64,000 nucleotides of DNA from Maribacter ulvicola (GTDB lineage Bacteria > Bacteroidota > Bacteroidia > Flavobacteriales > Flavobacteriaceae): assembly GCF_900155985.1 (NCBI RefSeq), contig NZ_FTMA01000001.1, forward strand, positions 930,001 through 994,000. Direction: 5' to 3'. This document shows positions 8,476-16,199 of the stretch, piece after piece (position 1 is the first letter of the stretch; the number at the start of each line of letters is the position of its first letter). The notes under the pieces are model-generated. The model searched no databases and was not told the DNA's origin. It saw nothing but the letters and a program-made list of their open reading frames with translations. The translations under genes and the position numbers were made by a program.

Positions 8476-9411
8476 TTATTTTATTTGTTTTCTTTTTCGA
8501 AAACGCTTTAAAAATTCTCGTCTATTTTTAACCCCTGTTTTTTTAAAGATATTTGAAGCGTGTTTTGATACGGTGCTTTCAGCAATAGACAAATCCTTAG
8601 CTATATTTTTATAACTCAAATTGCTTAATATTGATAAGGCAACTTCAATCTCTCTTCTGGTTAAATCTTCATAGATTATTTTACGTTGTACTGTGCTGTC
8701 TCTTTGCTTTTTCTGAAAAGCAAACACTTCGTACATTCTAGTATTGTTTTCAATGAAAAATAAATACCTGTCTATTTCTATAGCAGTTATAGCGAAAAAA
8801 GCCATATTCATTACACTAAATGTAAACCATTGATAATCGCCAATAGCTGTGCAGATAGGTAATAACGCTATGCATCCTACGCTTATCATAGATAATTTAT
8901 TTCTTCTTAAAATAAAGGCATTAGCATTACGAGGGTTGGAAATTCGGTTATAAAATATGAATAGAAAAATAATAATAGCCACAGAAATGGGAATTGTAAA
9001 TAATAGTCTTGCCAAGATTAACGAGTTGGTAAGAAAGTAGGGCACTAAAAATAGTATAATGTAACTACTGGTAGTAAATATAGCGAGGTTACGGATAGAA
9101 GAATTGAATTTTAAAACGACAATATCATATTCTTTGTATAGGTAATAAATAATAAAAACACATAGTGTCATGGCTACGCCATACGTAATAATATACTGAA
9201 GGATAAGTGGTCCAGGAAAACTATCATATGGCAGTAATCCGCCCGTAAGGTTGTAGGTTATAAATAGCAGGCCAAGAATTAAAAAGCGCTTAAAACTAGT
9301 GCGTACTCTCTTTTTTGAGAAGTAAAGTGTAAGCAATACTATGAGTATATCTATTAAAAGATAGAAAAACGTTGTCCAATGTAATGATGTTCCAAACATT
9401 TTTGTTAACAC
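8476..9411 (-). CDS. Membrane-bound LuxR-type transcriptional regulator
   Basis: 311 residues from a GTG that shares its G with the upstream stop (TAGTG). About seven hydrophobic helices fill residues 10-215. The last 65 residues are a LuxR/FixJ HTH (LTRREIEVALSIL, IAKDLSIAESTVSKHASNIF). It is a one-component membrane sensor whose output domain should bind DNA while membrane-anchored. It is translationally coupled to the asparaginase-domain gene, suggesting the two act together. The signal is unknown. Confidence 0.8.
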   Translation of the reverse strand: MLTKMFGTSLHWTTFFYLLIDILIVLLTLYFSKKRVRTSFKRFLILGLLFITYNLTGGLLPYDSFPGPLILQYIITYGVAMTLCVFIIYYLYKEYDIVVLKFNSSIRNLAIFTTSSYIILFLVPYFLTNSLILARLLFTIPISVAIIIFLFIFYNRISNPRNANAFILRRNKLSMISVGCIALLPICTAIGDYQWFTFSVMNMAFFAITAIEIDRYLFFIENNTRMYEVFAFQKKQRDSTVQRKIIYEDLTRREIEVALSILSNLSYKNIAKDLSIAESTVSKHASNIFKKTGVKNRREFLKRFRKRKQIK

Positions 9412-9896
9412 TATTCATTACGCTCAAATTTGTTGGTTTCTAAGTTCTTTGAAACATTGTTCCAAAGAAAAATTTTCCCGTTCATAGCAATATAAACGCC
9501 TGGGTTTAGAAATTGTAATGAGCTGATTGCATATCCTAAATTAAATGGGGCATCTGTTTTTTCAGATGACCCTAATATGAAAGAACCTACTAAAACAATG
9601 ATTTTTTCCAAGTTTAGTTTTCCTAAATATTTTGCGGTAGCTGCCATAGTAAAAGTACCGTGTGTTATTAATATTTTTCTTGTTTTGGTTTCTTCAATCT
9701 TAAGTCTTAATAGTTCCCTGTCATCATCATTAATATCTCGACTGTCTTTTTTAAAAACACTCTCAATATTATATTGAAATTCTACGTTGGCAGTTTTAAG
9801 AAAATCTGCAATAGATACATTCGTTTTTTTGATTTCCTTATCGCCCACGTAATCCAGTCCTTCTATAGTTCCGCCAGTAGTTAATATTGTAATCAT
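9411..9896 (-). CDS. Stand-alone asparaginase N-terminal-domain protein
   Basis: 161 residues. ILTTGGTIEGLDYV holds the nucleophile-threonine motif of asparaginases and ILITHGTFTMAATAKYLG holds the second active-site block. It stops near the end of the first domain, so the C-terminal domain of the usual 320-350-residue enzyme is absent. No signal peptide. It may be a degraded or specialised amidohydrolase, or a ligand sensor feeding the coupled LuxR protein; these are inferences. Confidence 0.72.
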   Translation of the reverse strand: MITILTTGGTIEGLDYVGDKEIKKTNVSIADFLKTANVEFQYNIESVFKKDSRDINDDDRELLRLKIEETKTRKILITHGTFTMAATAKYLGKLNLEKIIVLVGSFILGSSEKTDAPFNLGYAISSLQFLNPGVYIAMNGKIFLWNNVSKNLETNKFERNE

Positions 9897-9987
9897 TTCA
9901 ATGTGCTTTATGATGATTTAAAAAACTAAACGTCTTGAATTTGTAAAGTTAATGTAAGTTTTATACTGTTAATCGATTCTCAATTAT

Positions 9988-10026
9988 CTTAAGTAAATCT
10001 TAAGAAAACCTACATCTTAACTTAAT
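9988..10026 (+). promoter_or_regulatory. CTTAAG-N5-CTTAAG regulon site upstream of the 57-residue peptide gene
   Basis: CTTAAG starts at 9988 and 9999 (11-bp period), followed by CTTAAC (10016) and CTTAAT (10021). The trailing CTTAACTTAATT block also occurs in the response-regulator promoter near 10523, so the two sites look like copies. The nearest downstream gene starts at 10157. Confidence 0.55.
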
Positions 10027-10156
10027 TAAAAACGGTTTTTTTTGCTGACTTATCACTACTTACAAGTCTTTAGAATTTGTTCTAGTATTTATTTAAATAC
10101 CTAATGTAGTCAGGTTATAATGTGTGGAAAATTGAGAACAGAAAAAATACGTTTTT

Positions 10157-10330
10157 ATGTCAAAAAAAAGGCGAAAAAAACTTTATCAAGAAAATAAAAA
10201 GAAAAAAATTGTAAAAAGCAACATTACCACTAAAGACAAAATAGTATGGATTGCGGTACTTACCATTATTGTTTTGTTAATGGCTTTTGTATTGTTCTTG
10301 AAATTCCTGAAATACTTCATTTCTATTTAA
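10157..10330 (+). CDS. 57-residue single-pass membrane peptide
   Basis: ATG at 10157, stop at 10328-10330. The product has a highly basic N terminus (MSKKRRKKLYQENKKKK), a short linker and one hydrophobic helix (VWIAVLTIIVLLMAFVLFL), predicting a single-pass protein with a cytoplasmic basic tail. It lies 152 bases after a CTTAAG-type site and before the two-component genes. I do not recognise a family. The base composition and clean layout support it being real. Confidence 0.55.
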   Translation: MSKKRRKKLYQENKKKKIVKSNITTKDKIVWIAVLTIIVLLMAFVLFLKFLKYFISI

Positions 10331-10494
10331 TTGACAATACATAATAAGAAATTGTAGAAAGATATGATTTCCAGGCGTTGATGTGTTTTTAGAAGTACCA
10401 ACAAACGACAGAAGCTTTAGCTAGATATGGGAATTTGAGAAGCGTAAATTAATTAATCGTAGCCAATAAGATAGTCAGGTAATATTTAATGAAA

Positions 10495-10533
10495 TTTAAG
10501 CCAATCTTAAGAAAAACCAAATCTTAACTTAAT
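10495..10533 (+). promoter_or_regulatory. TTTAAG-N5-CTTAAG operator of the two-component operon
   Basis: TTTAAG at 10495 and CTTAAG at 10506 (core TTAAGCCAATCTTAAG), ending 44 bases before the response-regulator start. CTTAAC and CTTAAT follow at 10523 and 10528. Direct repeats with an 11-bp period are typical of OmpR/PhoB regulators, which suggests autoregulation. Confidence 0.65.
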
Positions 10534-10555
10534 TATAAATCGTAACTTTTGCGCC

Positions 10556-11224
10556 ATGAGAATTTTAATAGTAGAAGATGAACCAGGTATATTTAATTTC
10601 CTCAAGCAAGGCTTGGAGGAAGAGAGTTATGCTGTGGACATTGCCGAAGAAGGCAAAAAAGGGCTTGAAATGGCACTTTCTGGAGAATACGATTTATTGT
10701 TGTTAGATTGGATGGTGCCAGGTGTTAGTGGTATCGAAATCTGTCGCCAATTCCGTAAGGATTTTAAAGACACACCAGTTATCTTTTTAACAGCAAAAGA
10801 CACCGTAGATGAAACCATTTTCGGACTTCAAACGGGTGCGAATGACTATATAAAAAAGCCTTTTCATTTTGAAGAGCTTCTAGAACGCATTAAAGTACAA
10901 CTACGCCCAAAATCTGGAGAACATTCCGTCTTTAAATTAGGAAATATCACGCTCAATACATCAACACATCAAGTTTTTAAAGCTGAAGAAGAAATAGCGC
11001 TGACCCAAAAAGAATTTGCCTTATTGGAATATCTTATACGAAACAAAGGATTGGTTTGCCGTAGGTCAAGAATCATTGAAAGTGTATGGGACATTCATTT
11101 CGATTATAATACAGGCGTAATTGACGTGTTCATCAATGCGCTGCGCAATAAGCTTAAACTAGGAAAAGAAGAGAATTACATCCAAACGGTTAGAGGTGTA
11201 GGGTACATTGCAAAGGAACTATGA
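10556..11224 (+). CDS. OmpR-family response regulator (CusR/CopR-like)
   Basis: 222 residues. The receiver domain has VEDEP near the N terminus, phospho-acceptor Asp51 in LLLLDWMVPG, Thr79 and Lys101 (YIKKPF). The C-terminal winged helix (about 125-222) ends VRGVGYIAKEL. It should bind direct-repeat DNA as a dimer. It overlaps the histidine kinase start by 4 bases (ATGA). The TTAAG-type repeats in front of this and nearby metal-stress operons are its likely targets. Confidence 0.93.
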   Translation: MRILIVEDEPGIFNFLKQGLEEESYAVDIAEEGKKGLEMALSGEYDLLLLDWMVPGVSGIEICRQFRKDFKDTPVIFLTAKDTVDETIFGLQTGANDYIKKPFHFEELLERIKVQLRPKSGEHSVFKLGNITLNTSTHQVFKAEEEIALTQKEFALLEYLIRNKGLVCRRSRIIESVWDIHFDYNTGVIDVFINALRNKLKLGKEENYIQTVRGVGYIAKEL

Positions 11225-12594
11225 ATTTAAGTTTTAGAAATAGAATAGCATTACATTATATGATTGCGACTGCAATCATAATGGCAGTTGCTTTTACAGC
11301 GGTTTATTTTGTAGTACAAGGTGTGGTCTATCAAAATTTGGATAACGACCTGTCTTTTGAAGCAGAAAAACACACGGAAGAAATAAAAGTGGTAGGCGAC
11401 AGCGTCAAAATAAAAAACAAAAAAGAGTGGGAAGAACGCGAGCATAGAGAGGTTCAAGTAAACCCGGTTTTTATTCAGATTTTAGATAAAAACGGTATGT
11501 ATATGGACAAATCGCCAAATTTAAAAGAAGACGAGCTTGCTTTCCATCCAAAATCGAATTATGGAGGGCATTATAATGATATTTTAAATGAAAGACCCAT
11601 AAGACAAGTACAATTACCCATTGAAGAAAACGGTAAAATAAAAGGTTTTATAGTCGCTGCTATGTCATTGGAAGCATCGCAAATGGTACTGTATAATTTA
11701 AGGAATATTTTACTGCTTGTCTATTTATTACTTTTGGCGAGCCTCTATTTTATTTCTAAATTTATTGCTGGCAGAAGCATCATTCCGGTAAAAAGCGTAA
11801 CGGAAACCACCAATAGAATTACTAGGAATAACTTAAACGAACGTGTGGCATTGCCTCAAAATAAAGACGAATTGTTCGATTTGTCTTCCAGTATCAACGA
11901 TTTATTGCAGCGTATCGAGAATGCCTTGGAAAGGGAACGTCAATTTACTTCGGATGCTTCTCATGAGCTACGCACACCTTTGGCAACCTTAAAAGGAACA
12001 TTGGAAGTTTTAATTCGTAAACCAAGAGAACGGGCAGAATATGAAGACAAAATTAAATTTAGTCTTACAGAAATAGATAGAATGACGGCCACAATAGAAC
12101 AACTATTACTATTGGCAAGATTGGATACTAGTACAAATGCAGCAGATGAATCCTTGATGCCTTTGGCGACCATAATAGATGAAATTCTTTCAAGGCACAA
12201 AAACAAAATATCAGAAAAAAAGCTATCGATAAGCTTTAAAAATGATATTAATAATGAAACTTTAGTGCCTCAATATTTTTCAAATCTAATCCTTGAAAAT
12301 ATTATTGGTAATGCGGTAAAATATGCTAAAAACGCAACTAAGGTTTATATTTCAATAACACAGTCAGATTCTAAAATAATCTGTAAAATTCAAGATGAAG
12401 GTATAGGCATTAAAAAAGAAGATTTGAGCAACTTGTTCAATAATTTCTTCAGGTCAGATGCGCTCAACCACAAAAACATTTCGGGTAATGGATTAGGGCT
12501 GTCCATCGCAAAAAAAGCAGCTGATGCTATCAATGCTAAAATTGACGTAGAAAGTGAATTTGGATTGGGTACAACTTTTACTATTATCTTTTAA
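11221..12594 (+). CDS. Sensor histidine kinase, metal/envelope-type
   Basis: 457 residues. Two membrane helices (about 10-32 and 158-178) bracket a periplasmic sensor of about 125 residues. HAMP-like linker, H-box ASHELRTPLATLKG with His248, N-box NIIGNAVKYA, and G-boxes DEGIGIKKEDL and GNGLGLSIAKK follow. The layout matches the CusS/CopS group that pairs with OmpR-type regulators and controls CBA efflux pumps. The ligand is unknown, but the adjacent CzcA-type pump points to a divalent metal. Confidence 0.92.
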   Translation: MNLSFRNRIALHYMIATAIIMAVAFTAVYFVVQGVVYQNLDNDLSFEAEKHTEEIKVVGDSVKIKNKKEWEEREHREVQVNPVFIQILDKNGMYMDKSPNLKEDELAFHPKSNYGGHYNDILNERPIRQVQLPIEENGKIKGFIVAAMSLEASQMVLYNLRNILLLVYLLLLASLYFISKFIAGRSIIPVKSVTETTNRITRNNLNERVALPQNKDELFDLSSSINDLLQRIENALERERQFTSDASHELRTPLATLKGTLEVLIRKPRERAEYEDKIKFSLTEIDRMTATIEQLLLLARLDTSTNAADESLMPLATIIDEILSRHKNKISEKKLSISFKNDINNETLVPQYFSNLILENIIGNAVKYAKNATKVYISITQSDSKIICKIQDEGIGIKKEDLSNLFNNFFRSDALNHKNISGNGLGLSIAKKAADAINAKIDVESEFGLGTTFTIIF

Positions 12595-12628
12595 GCCAAT
12601 CTTAAGTTTTACTTCAGACAAACTTTAA
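12590..12628 (+). promoter_or_regulatory. Four TTAAG-like half-sites at 11-bp spacing before the DUF2231 gene
   Basis: Half-sites at 12590 (TTTAAG), 12601 (CTTAAG), 12612 (CTTCAG) and 12623 (CTTTAA), each 11 bp from the next. The first overlaps the kinase stop codon. The run ends about 44 bases before the next start. Confidence 0.65.
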
Positions 12629-12671
12629 ATGACTGAAATACATTTGGTGTGTAATTTAAAATCACATCAAA

Positions 12672-13139
12672 ATGCTAACAGCACCACACATTCACGCAAT
12701 GGTTATCCACTTCCCGATAGCCTTAATTTTTGTTGGTTTCTTATCCGAAATCATAGCTCTTTTTAGCAAAAAACATTTTTTTAAAAATGCTGCGTTTTAT
12801 CTTTTACTATTAGGCTCATTAAGTGCTATTGTCGCTTATATCAGCGGTAGCTCTGCAGGAGATGGAATGACCGACGGAATCCTTCAAACACCTATGGAAC
12901 TTCACGAAGAAGCTGCAACTATAACATTGTGGCTTGCAATAATTACTGCTTTATATCGGGTTGCCATATATTATTTTAAGTATAACAAATCTTGGACTAA
13001 ATGGGCAGGTATTGTTCTTTTCGCCGCTTTAGTGGGTTCTGTTGCTAGAACAGGATATCTAGGTGGTCAATTGGTATTTCAACACGGAGCTGGAATTGAA
13101 TTGGCACTTCCGGATTTTGGAGAACAACCAAGTGAGTAA
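12672..13139 (+). CDS. DUF2231-type membrane protein
   Basis: 155 residues with four hydrophobic helices. The start reads HIHAMVIHFPIALIFVGFL, and HEEAATITLWLAI occurs in helix 3. Conserved histidines in membrane helices suggest metal or heme binding, a known feature of this family. It has its own TTAAG-type promoter and is paralogous to the 22439 gene. The exact function is not known. Confidence 0.78.
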   Translation: MLTAPHIHAMVIHFPIALIFVGFLSEIIALFSKKHFFKNAAFYLLLLGSLSAIVAYISGSSAGDGMTDGILQTPMELHEEAATITLWLAIITALYRVAIYYFKYNKSWTKWAGIVLFAALVGSVARTGYLGGQLVFQHGAGIELALPDFGEQPSE

Positions 13140-13148
13140 TAATACAAT

Positions 13149-13165
13149 TTTAAGCAATTCTTAAG
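13149..13165 (+). promoter_or_regulatory. TTTAAG-N5-CTTAAG site before the rubrerythrin gene
   Basis: TTTAAG at 13149 and CTTAAG at 13160, 11 bp apart, with centre CAATT. It lies just after the DUF2231 stop and 74 bases before the rubrerythrin start. Confidence 0.62.
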
Positions 13166-13239
13166 GTGTAGCAAAGAGCAACCTCGAATTGTAGAAATAC
13201 ATTTACTCAAAAAATTATAATAATTTAAAAATAAATAAA

Positions 13240-13947
13240 ATGAAAAAATCAGTATTAGTAGTAGTAATTGGAATGGTACTTTCAAGTATGCTTTTTCAAT
13301 CTTGTAAAGACAATTCCGTAGATAAAATTGAAGTAAAATCATCTAAAGAAATGGCCTTGAAGGATATGGGAAAAGCGGAGGAAAATGAAGACCCACAAAA
13401 ATTGACCATTCAGCATATGAAAGATGCTTTCACAGGGGAGACAACAGCAAATGCAAAGTATGCTGCTTTCAGTAAAAAAGCAAAAGAAGAAGGCTATCCA
13501 CAAATTGCTATGCTTTTTAAAGCAGCATCAGGAGCAGAATTAATTCATGCTAACAATCATAAGGTAGTTTTACAAAGAATGGGAGAAGAAATCCCAAAAG
13601 TTACACCAGAATTTACAGTAGGCTCTACAATGGAAAATTTAAAAAACGCGATTGAAGGAGAGAGCTATGAGTTTAATACAATGTATCCAGCATTTATAAA
13701 GGATGCCAATGCAGCAGGTAATTATATGGCACAGATAAGTTTAACGTATGCTTATAAAGTAGAGCAAAAACATAGAGATTTTTATATAACTGCCCTAAAA
13801 GCTTTGGAAGATGCAAAAGTTAGTTCGTTGCCATCTGTCTATTACTTATGCCCAACTTGCGGTAACACCTATGCAACAACTGCGCCTTCACGTTGTGAAA
13901 TATCTATGACCGACTCTAAATTATTTATAAAAGTAGATAAGCTATAA
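13240..13947 (+). CDS. Exported rubrerythrin-like lipoprotein
   Basis: 235 residues. The lipoprotein signal ends at the lipobox MLFQSC. The four-helix di-iron domain (about 60-190) carries FTGETTANAKY, GAELIHANNH, EGESYEF and KVEQKHRDF, with the expected Glu/His ligands. The C-terminal rubredoxin-like knuckle reads LCPTCGNTY, then SRCEIS, so the fourth cysteine is missing. Rubrerythrins reduce peroxide. A membrane-anchored periplasmic form under the metal regulon would fit oxidative or metal stress defence. Confidence 0.87.
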   Translation: MKKSVLVVVIGMVLSSMLFQSCKDNSVDKIEVKSSKEMALKDMGKAEENEDPQKLTIQHMKDAFTGETTANAKYAAFSKKAKEEGYPQIAMLFKAASGAELIHANNHKVVLQRMGEEIPKVTPEFTVGSTMENLKNAIEGESYEFNTMYPAFIKDANAAGNYMAQISLTYAYKVEQKHRDFYITALKALEDAKVSSLPSVYYLCPTCGNTYATTAPSRCEISMTDSKLFIKVDKL

Positions 13948-13977
13948 TAGTTTTTGATTGATGGTTAGTGTTGATTG

Positions 13978-14017
13978 ACAAAGGCTTTGGAATTATTTCA
14001 GGGCTTTTGTTTTATCG
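13978..14017 (+). terminator. Intrinsic terminator after the rubrerythrin gene
   Basis: ACAAAGGC pairs with GCTTTTGT (one G-U) around a loop rich in A/T, followed by TTTTAT. Confidence 0.55.
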
Positions 14018-14047
14018 GAACAATATATAAAAATGCTTTAAATTTCT

Positions 14048-14086
14048 TTTAAGCCAATCTTAAGAATCTCTTTAGATAACCTTAAT
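14048..14086 (+). promoter_or_regulatory. Four TTAAG-like half-sites at 11-bp spacing
   Basis: TTTAAG (14048), CTTAAG (14059), CTTTAG (14070) and CTTAAT (14081), each exactly 11 bp apart. The next protein start is 223 bases further on, with a terminator in between, so the promoter may drive a short RNA as well as the DUF302 gene. Confidence 0.62.
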
Positions 14087-14187
14087 ATTTTAACACTATT
14101 TTTATCGAGGAATTAGTAGCATAGCTATTGAAAAAGAAAAAAGAATCCCCTTTAACCTTAAATTTTTTGGTTAGTGTTTATTGGTTA

Positions 14188-14228
14188 ATAGCTGCAAAAG
14201 CCTTGAGACTTCTCGGGGCTTTTGTTTT
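14188..14228 (+). terminator. Intrinsic terminator between the regulon site and the DUF302 gene
   Basis: CAAAAGCC and GGCTTTTG form a perfect 8-bp stem extended by GAG/CTC, followed by TTTTAG. The run-in GGTTAATAGCTG resembles the GGTAATAGCTG before the terminator at 16061. Confidence 0.7.
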
Positions 14229-14308
14229 AGAATTTTAAGAAAAATAAAGAATAATTTTAATGCTTTTATCTACAAACAGCTAAAAGGAATAATATAAAAT
14301 AAATAAAA

Positions 14309-14698
14309 ATGGAATATTACTTTAAAACTTCAATGAGCAATTCAACCTTTGATGAAGCAGCTGATAAAACAATTAAAGAGCTTCAAAAAGAAGGGTTTGG
14401 CGTTCTTACAGAAATTGATTTAAAATCAACTTTGAAAAATAAATTAGATGTAAATTTCTATAACTATAAGATTTTAGGAGCTTGTAACGCTTCATTTGCT
14501 TACAAAGCATTACAGGCCGAAGATAAAATAGGCACAATGCTTCCTTGTAATGTTATAATTCAAGAAAAGGAACCAGGTAATATCGAAATATCCGCAGTAA
14601 ACCCTATATCTTCAATGGTTTCTGTCAAGAATAAATCTTTAGGAGATATAGCAGTAGAGGTAAGTGATAAGTTAAAAAGGGTTATTGAAAATCTATAG
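14309..14698 (+). CDS. DUF302 family protein
   Basis: 129 residues, cytoplasmic by composition. MEYYFKTSMSNSTFDEAADKTI, the segment YKILGACNASFAYKAL and the cysteine in MLPCNVIIQEK match DUF302. This small alpha/beta domain is often found beside metal, redox and sulfur genes and may bind a small ligand through its cysteines. It stands downstream of a regulon-type promoter. Biochemical role unknown. Confidence 0.82.
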   Translation: MEYYFKTSMSNSTFDEAADKTIKELQKEGFGVLTEIDLKSTLKNKLDVNFYNYKILGACNASFAYKALQAEDKIGTMLPCNVIIQEKEPGNIEISAVNPISSMVSVKNKSLGDIAVEVSDKLKRVIENL

Positions 14699-14980
14699 AT
14701 AAATTCTACAGGAGTGATGCTAGGTAAGTTTTCATCTTAAATACGACAATCTTATTTTTTTGATATCCTAACACTCAATAATTAGAAATTATTTGATTAC
14801 TAATGTGGGACTTTCATCTTTTAAATTGTTTTAAGCATATGCAGTAAACTTGCAACCTAATCAGTTTGACAAACTATTAAGTTGTAATGACCGCAAAAGC
14901 AATTCTAATCTGTGGGAATCTGGTTTTTCAAAATTCTCAAAGACCAATGTACTCAAAATTATATAAACCAATTGATTCTT

Positions 14981-15568
14981 GTGAAACCATTAATTAAAAT
15001 CGCCAAGGAACATTGTACTAACATTTTGAAATTAAGTCGCTGTAAGTGGCTACCGTTTCATAATGTGAGACATACTTTGGAGGTTTTTGAAAATGTGAAA
15101 AAAATTGCGACCTATGAAGGTTTGAGTTTTGAGGAACAAGAACCACTACTAATAGCGTCCCTATTTCAAGATACTGGTATTGCCAAGCTTTACATGGGAC
15201 ACGAATATATTGGTGCAGCAAATGCGTTGGAATTTCTAAAAATGCACCATTATCCTATAGAGAAAATTGAAGTGGTTATTAAATGCATTCTTGCAACCCA
15301 AATACCTCAAAAGCCCAAAAGTATGGCGGAGAAGATTATGTGCGATGCTGACCTTGCCTATTTGGCGGGACCAAATGCCTATGAAAAGAGCCTAGCCTTA
15401 CAAAAAGAATGGGGTTTATTCTTGGGTTCACGCCAAATGGATGAAGAATGGAAACTACAGCACCTTAACTTTTTTGAGAACCATTATTTTTTTTCGAGGT
15501 ATGGTAAAAGTGTACTTGAAGCCAATAGAATAATAGACATTACCCCTTTGGAAAAGTCCGCCATATAA
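14981..15568 (+). CDS. HD-superfamily-like protein with altered HD motif
   Basis: 195 residues from the GTG at 14981; a GTG at 14912 would add 23 residues, but the paralogue at 22920 supports the shorter form. It has LPFHNVRHTLEVF, the second metal block MGHE and MCDADLAYL, all matching the paralogue. The central HD is LFQDTGI: Gln replaces the metal-binding His (the paralogue has WFHDTGF). It may be a weakened or regulatory homologue of a metal-dependent phosphohydrolase. It lies 41 bases before a receiver-only gene. Confidence 0.75.
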   Translation: MKPLIKIAKEHCTNILKLSRCKWLPFHNVRHTLEVFENVKKIATYEGLSFEEQEPLLIASLFQDTGIAKLYMGHEYIGAANALEFLKMHHYPIEKIEVVIKCILATQIPQKPKSMAEKIMCDADLAYLAGPNAYEKSLALQKEWGLFLGSRQMDEEWKLQHLNFFENHYFFSRYGKSVLEANRIIDITPLEKSAI

Positions 15569-15608
15569 ATTAATACGTGCTGATGCAAACCTGTTCAGAA
15601 TTCAGTAA

Positions 15609-15995
15609 ATGAAAGAAAAAGTAATATGGGTTTTGGATGATGATATGGTTTCACAATTTGCTATTTTATATTCAATAGAACAGTCATTTGGAAATTGTAG
15701 GGTTGTTTCATTTTACAATCCTCTCGAAGTCCTGGAGCATTTACTTGAATATCAAAGCAATAATATTAGACTACCGGATAAATTGTTAGTTGACATAGTA
15801 ATGCCAGAAATGAGCGGCTGGTTGTTCCTCAATGAGTTGAAAAAAGTTCCAGAGCTTTTTGATAAAATCGATATTTATATTATTTCTACATTTTCCAATC
15901 CTGAAGACCGAAATTTGGTAAAAACGCACACACTTATTAAGGAATATTTTAATAAGCCAGTTAGTAAAAATAGTATTACTCGAATTTTTTCTTAG
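15609..15995 (+). CDS. Stand-alone receiver-domain response regulator
   Basis: 128 residues, one receiver domain: VLDDDMV (acidic pocket), phospho-acceptor Asp62 in LLVDIVMPEMSG, Thr94 in IISTFS and Lys116 in YFNKPVS. There is no output domain. It resembles CheY-like or adaptor receivers of Bacteroidota. It follows the HD-like gene and precedes a strong terminator, so those two may be one transcription unit. Confidence 0.85.
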   Translation: MKEKVIWVLDDDMVSQFAILYSIEQSFGNCRVVSFYNPLEVLEHLLEYQSNNIRLPDKLLVDIVMPEMSGWLFLNELKKVPELFDKIDIYIISTFSNPEDRNLVKTHTLIKEYFNKPVSKNSITRIFS

Positions 15996-16060
15996 GAGGA
16001 AAAGTAATATTGCGTTTTCCAATCATTTAGGTTTATAAAAATCTAATTGCGGTAATAGCT

Positions 16061-16100
16061 GTAAAGGTCTTGAGAACTCTCAAGACCTTTGCTTTTTTTA
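16061..16100 (+). terminator. Strong intrinsic terminator before the efflux operon
   Basis: AAAGGTCTTGAGA and TCTCAAGACCTTT form a near-perfect 13-bp stem with a 2-base loop, followed by GCTTTTTTT. Confidence 0.85.
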
Positions 16101-16114
16101 GAGGCAAAAGCTTT

Positions 16115-16153
16115 CTTAAGCCAATCTTAAGAAATGCCTTAGAATACACTTAG
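16115..16153 (+). promoter_or_regulatory. CTTAAG-N5-CTTAAG operator of the efflux operon
   Basis: CTTAAG at 16115 and 16126 with centre CCAAT, then CTTAG at 16138 and 16149. The perfect pair ends 68 bases before the RND start. Confidence 0.68.
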
Positions 16154-16199
16154 ATACCAATATTACATTTGACCATTATTTTTAATAAACCACCTCAAA

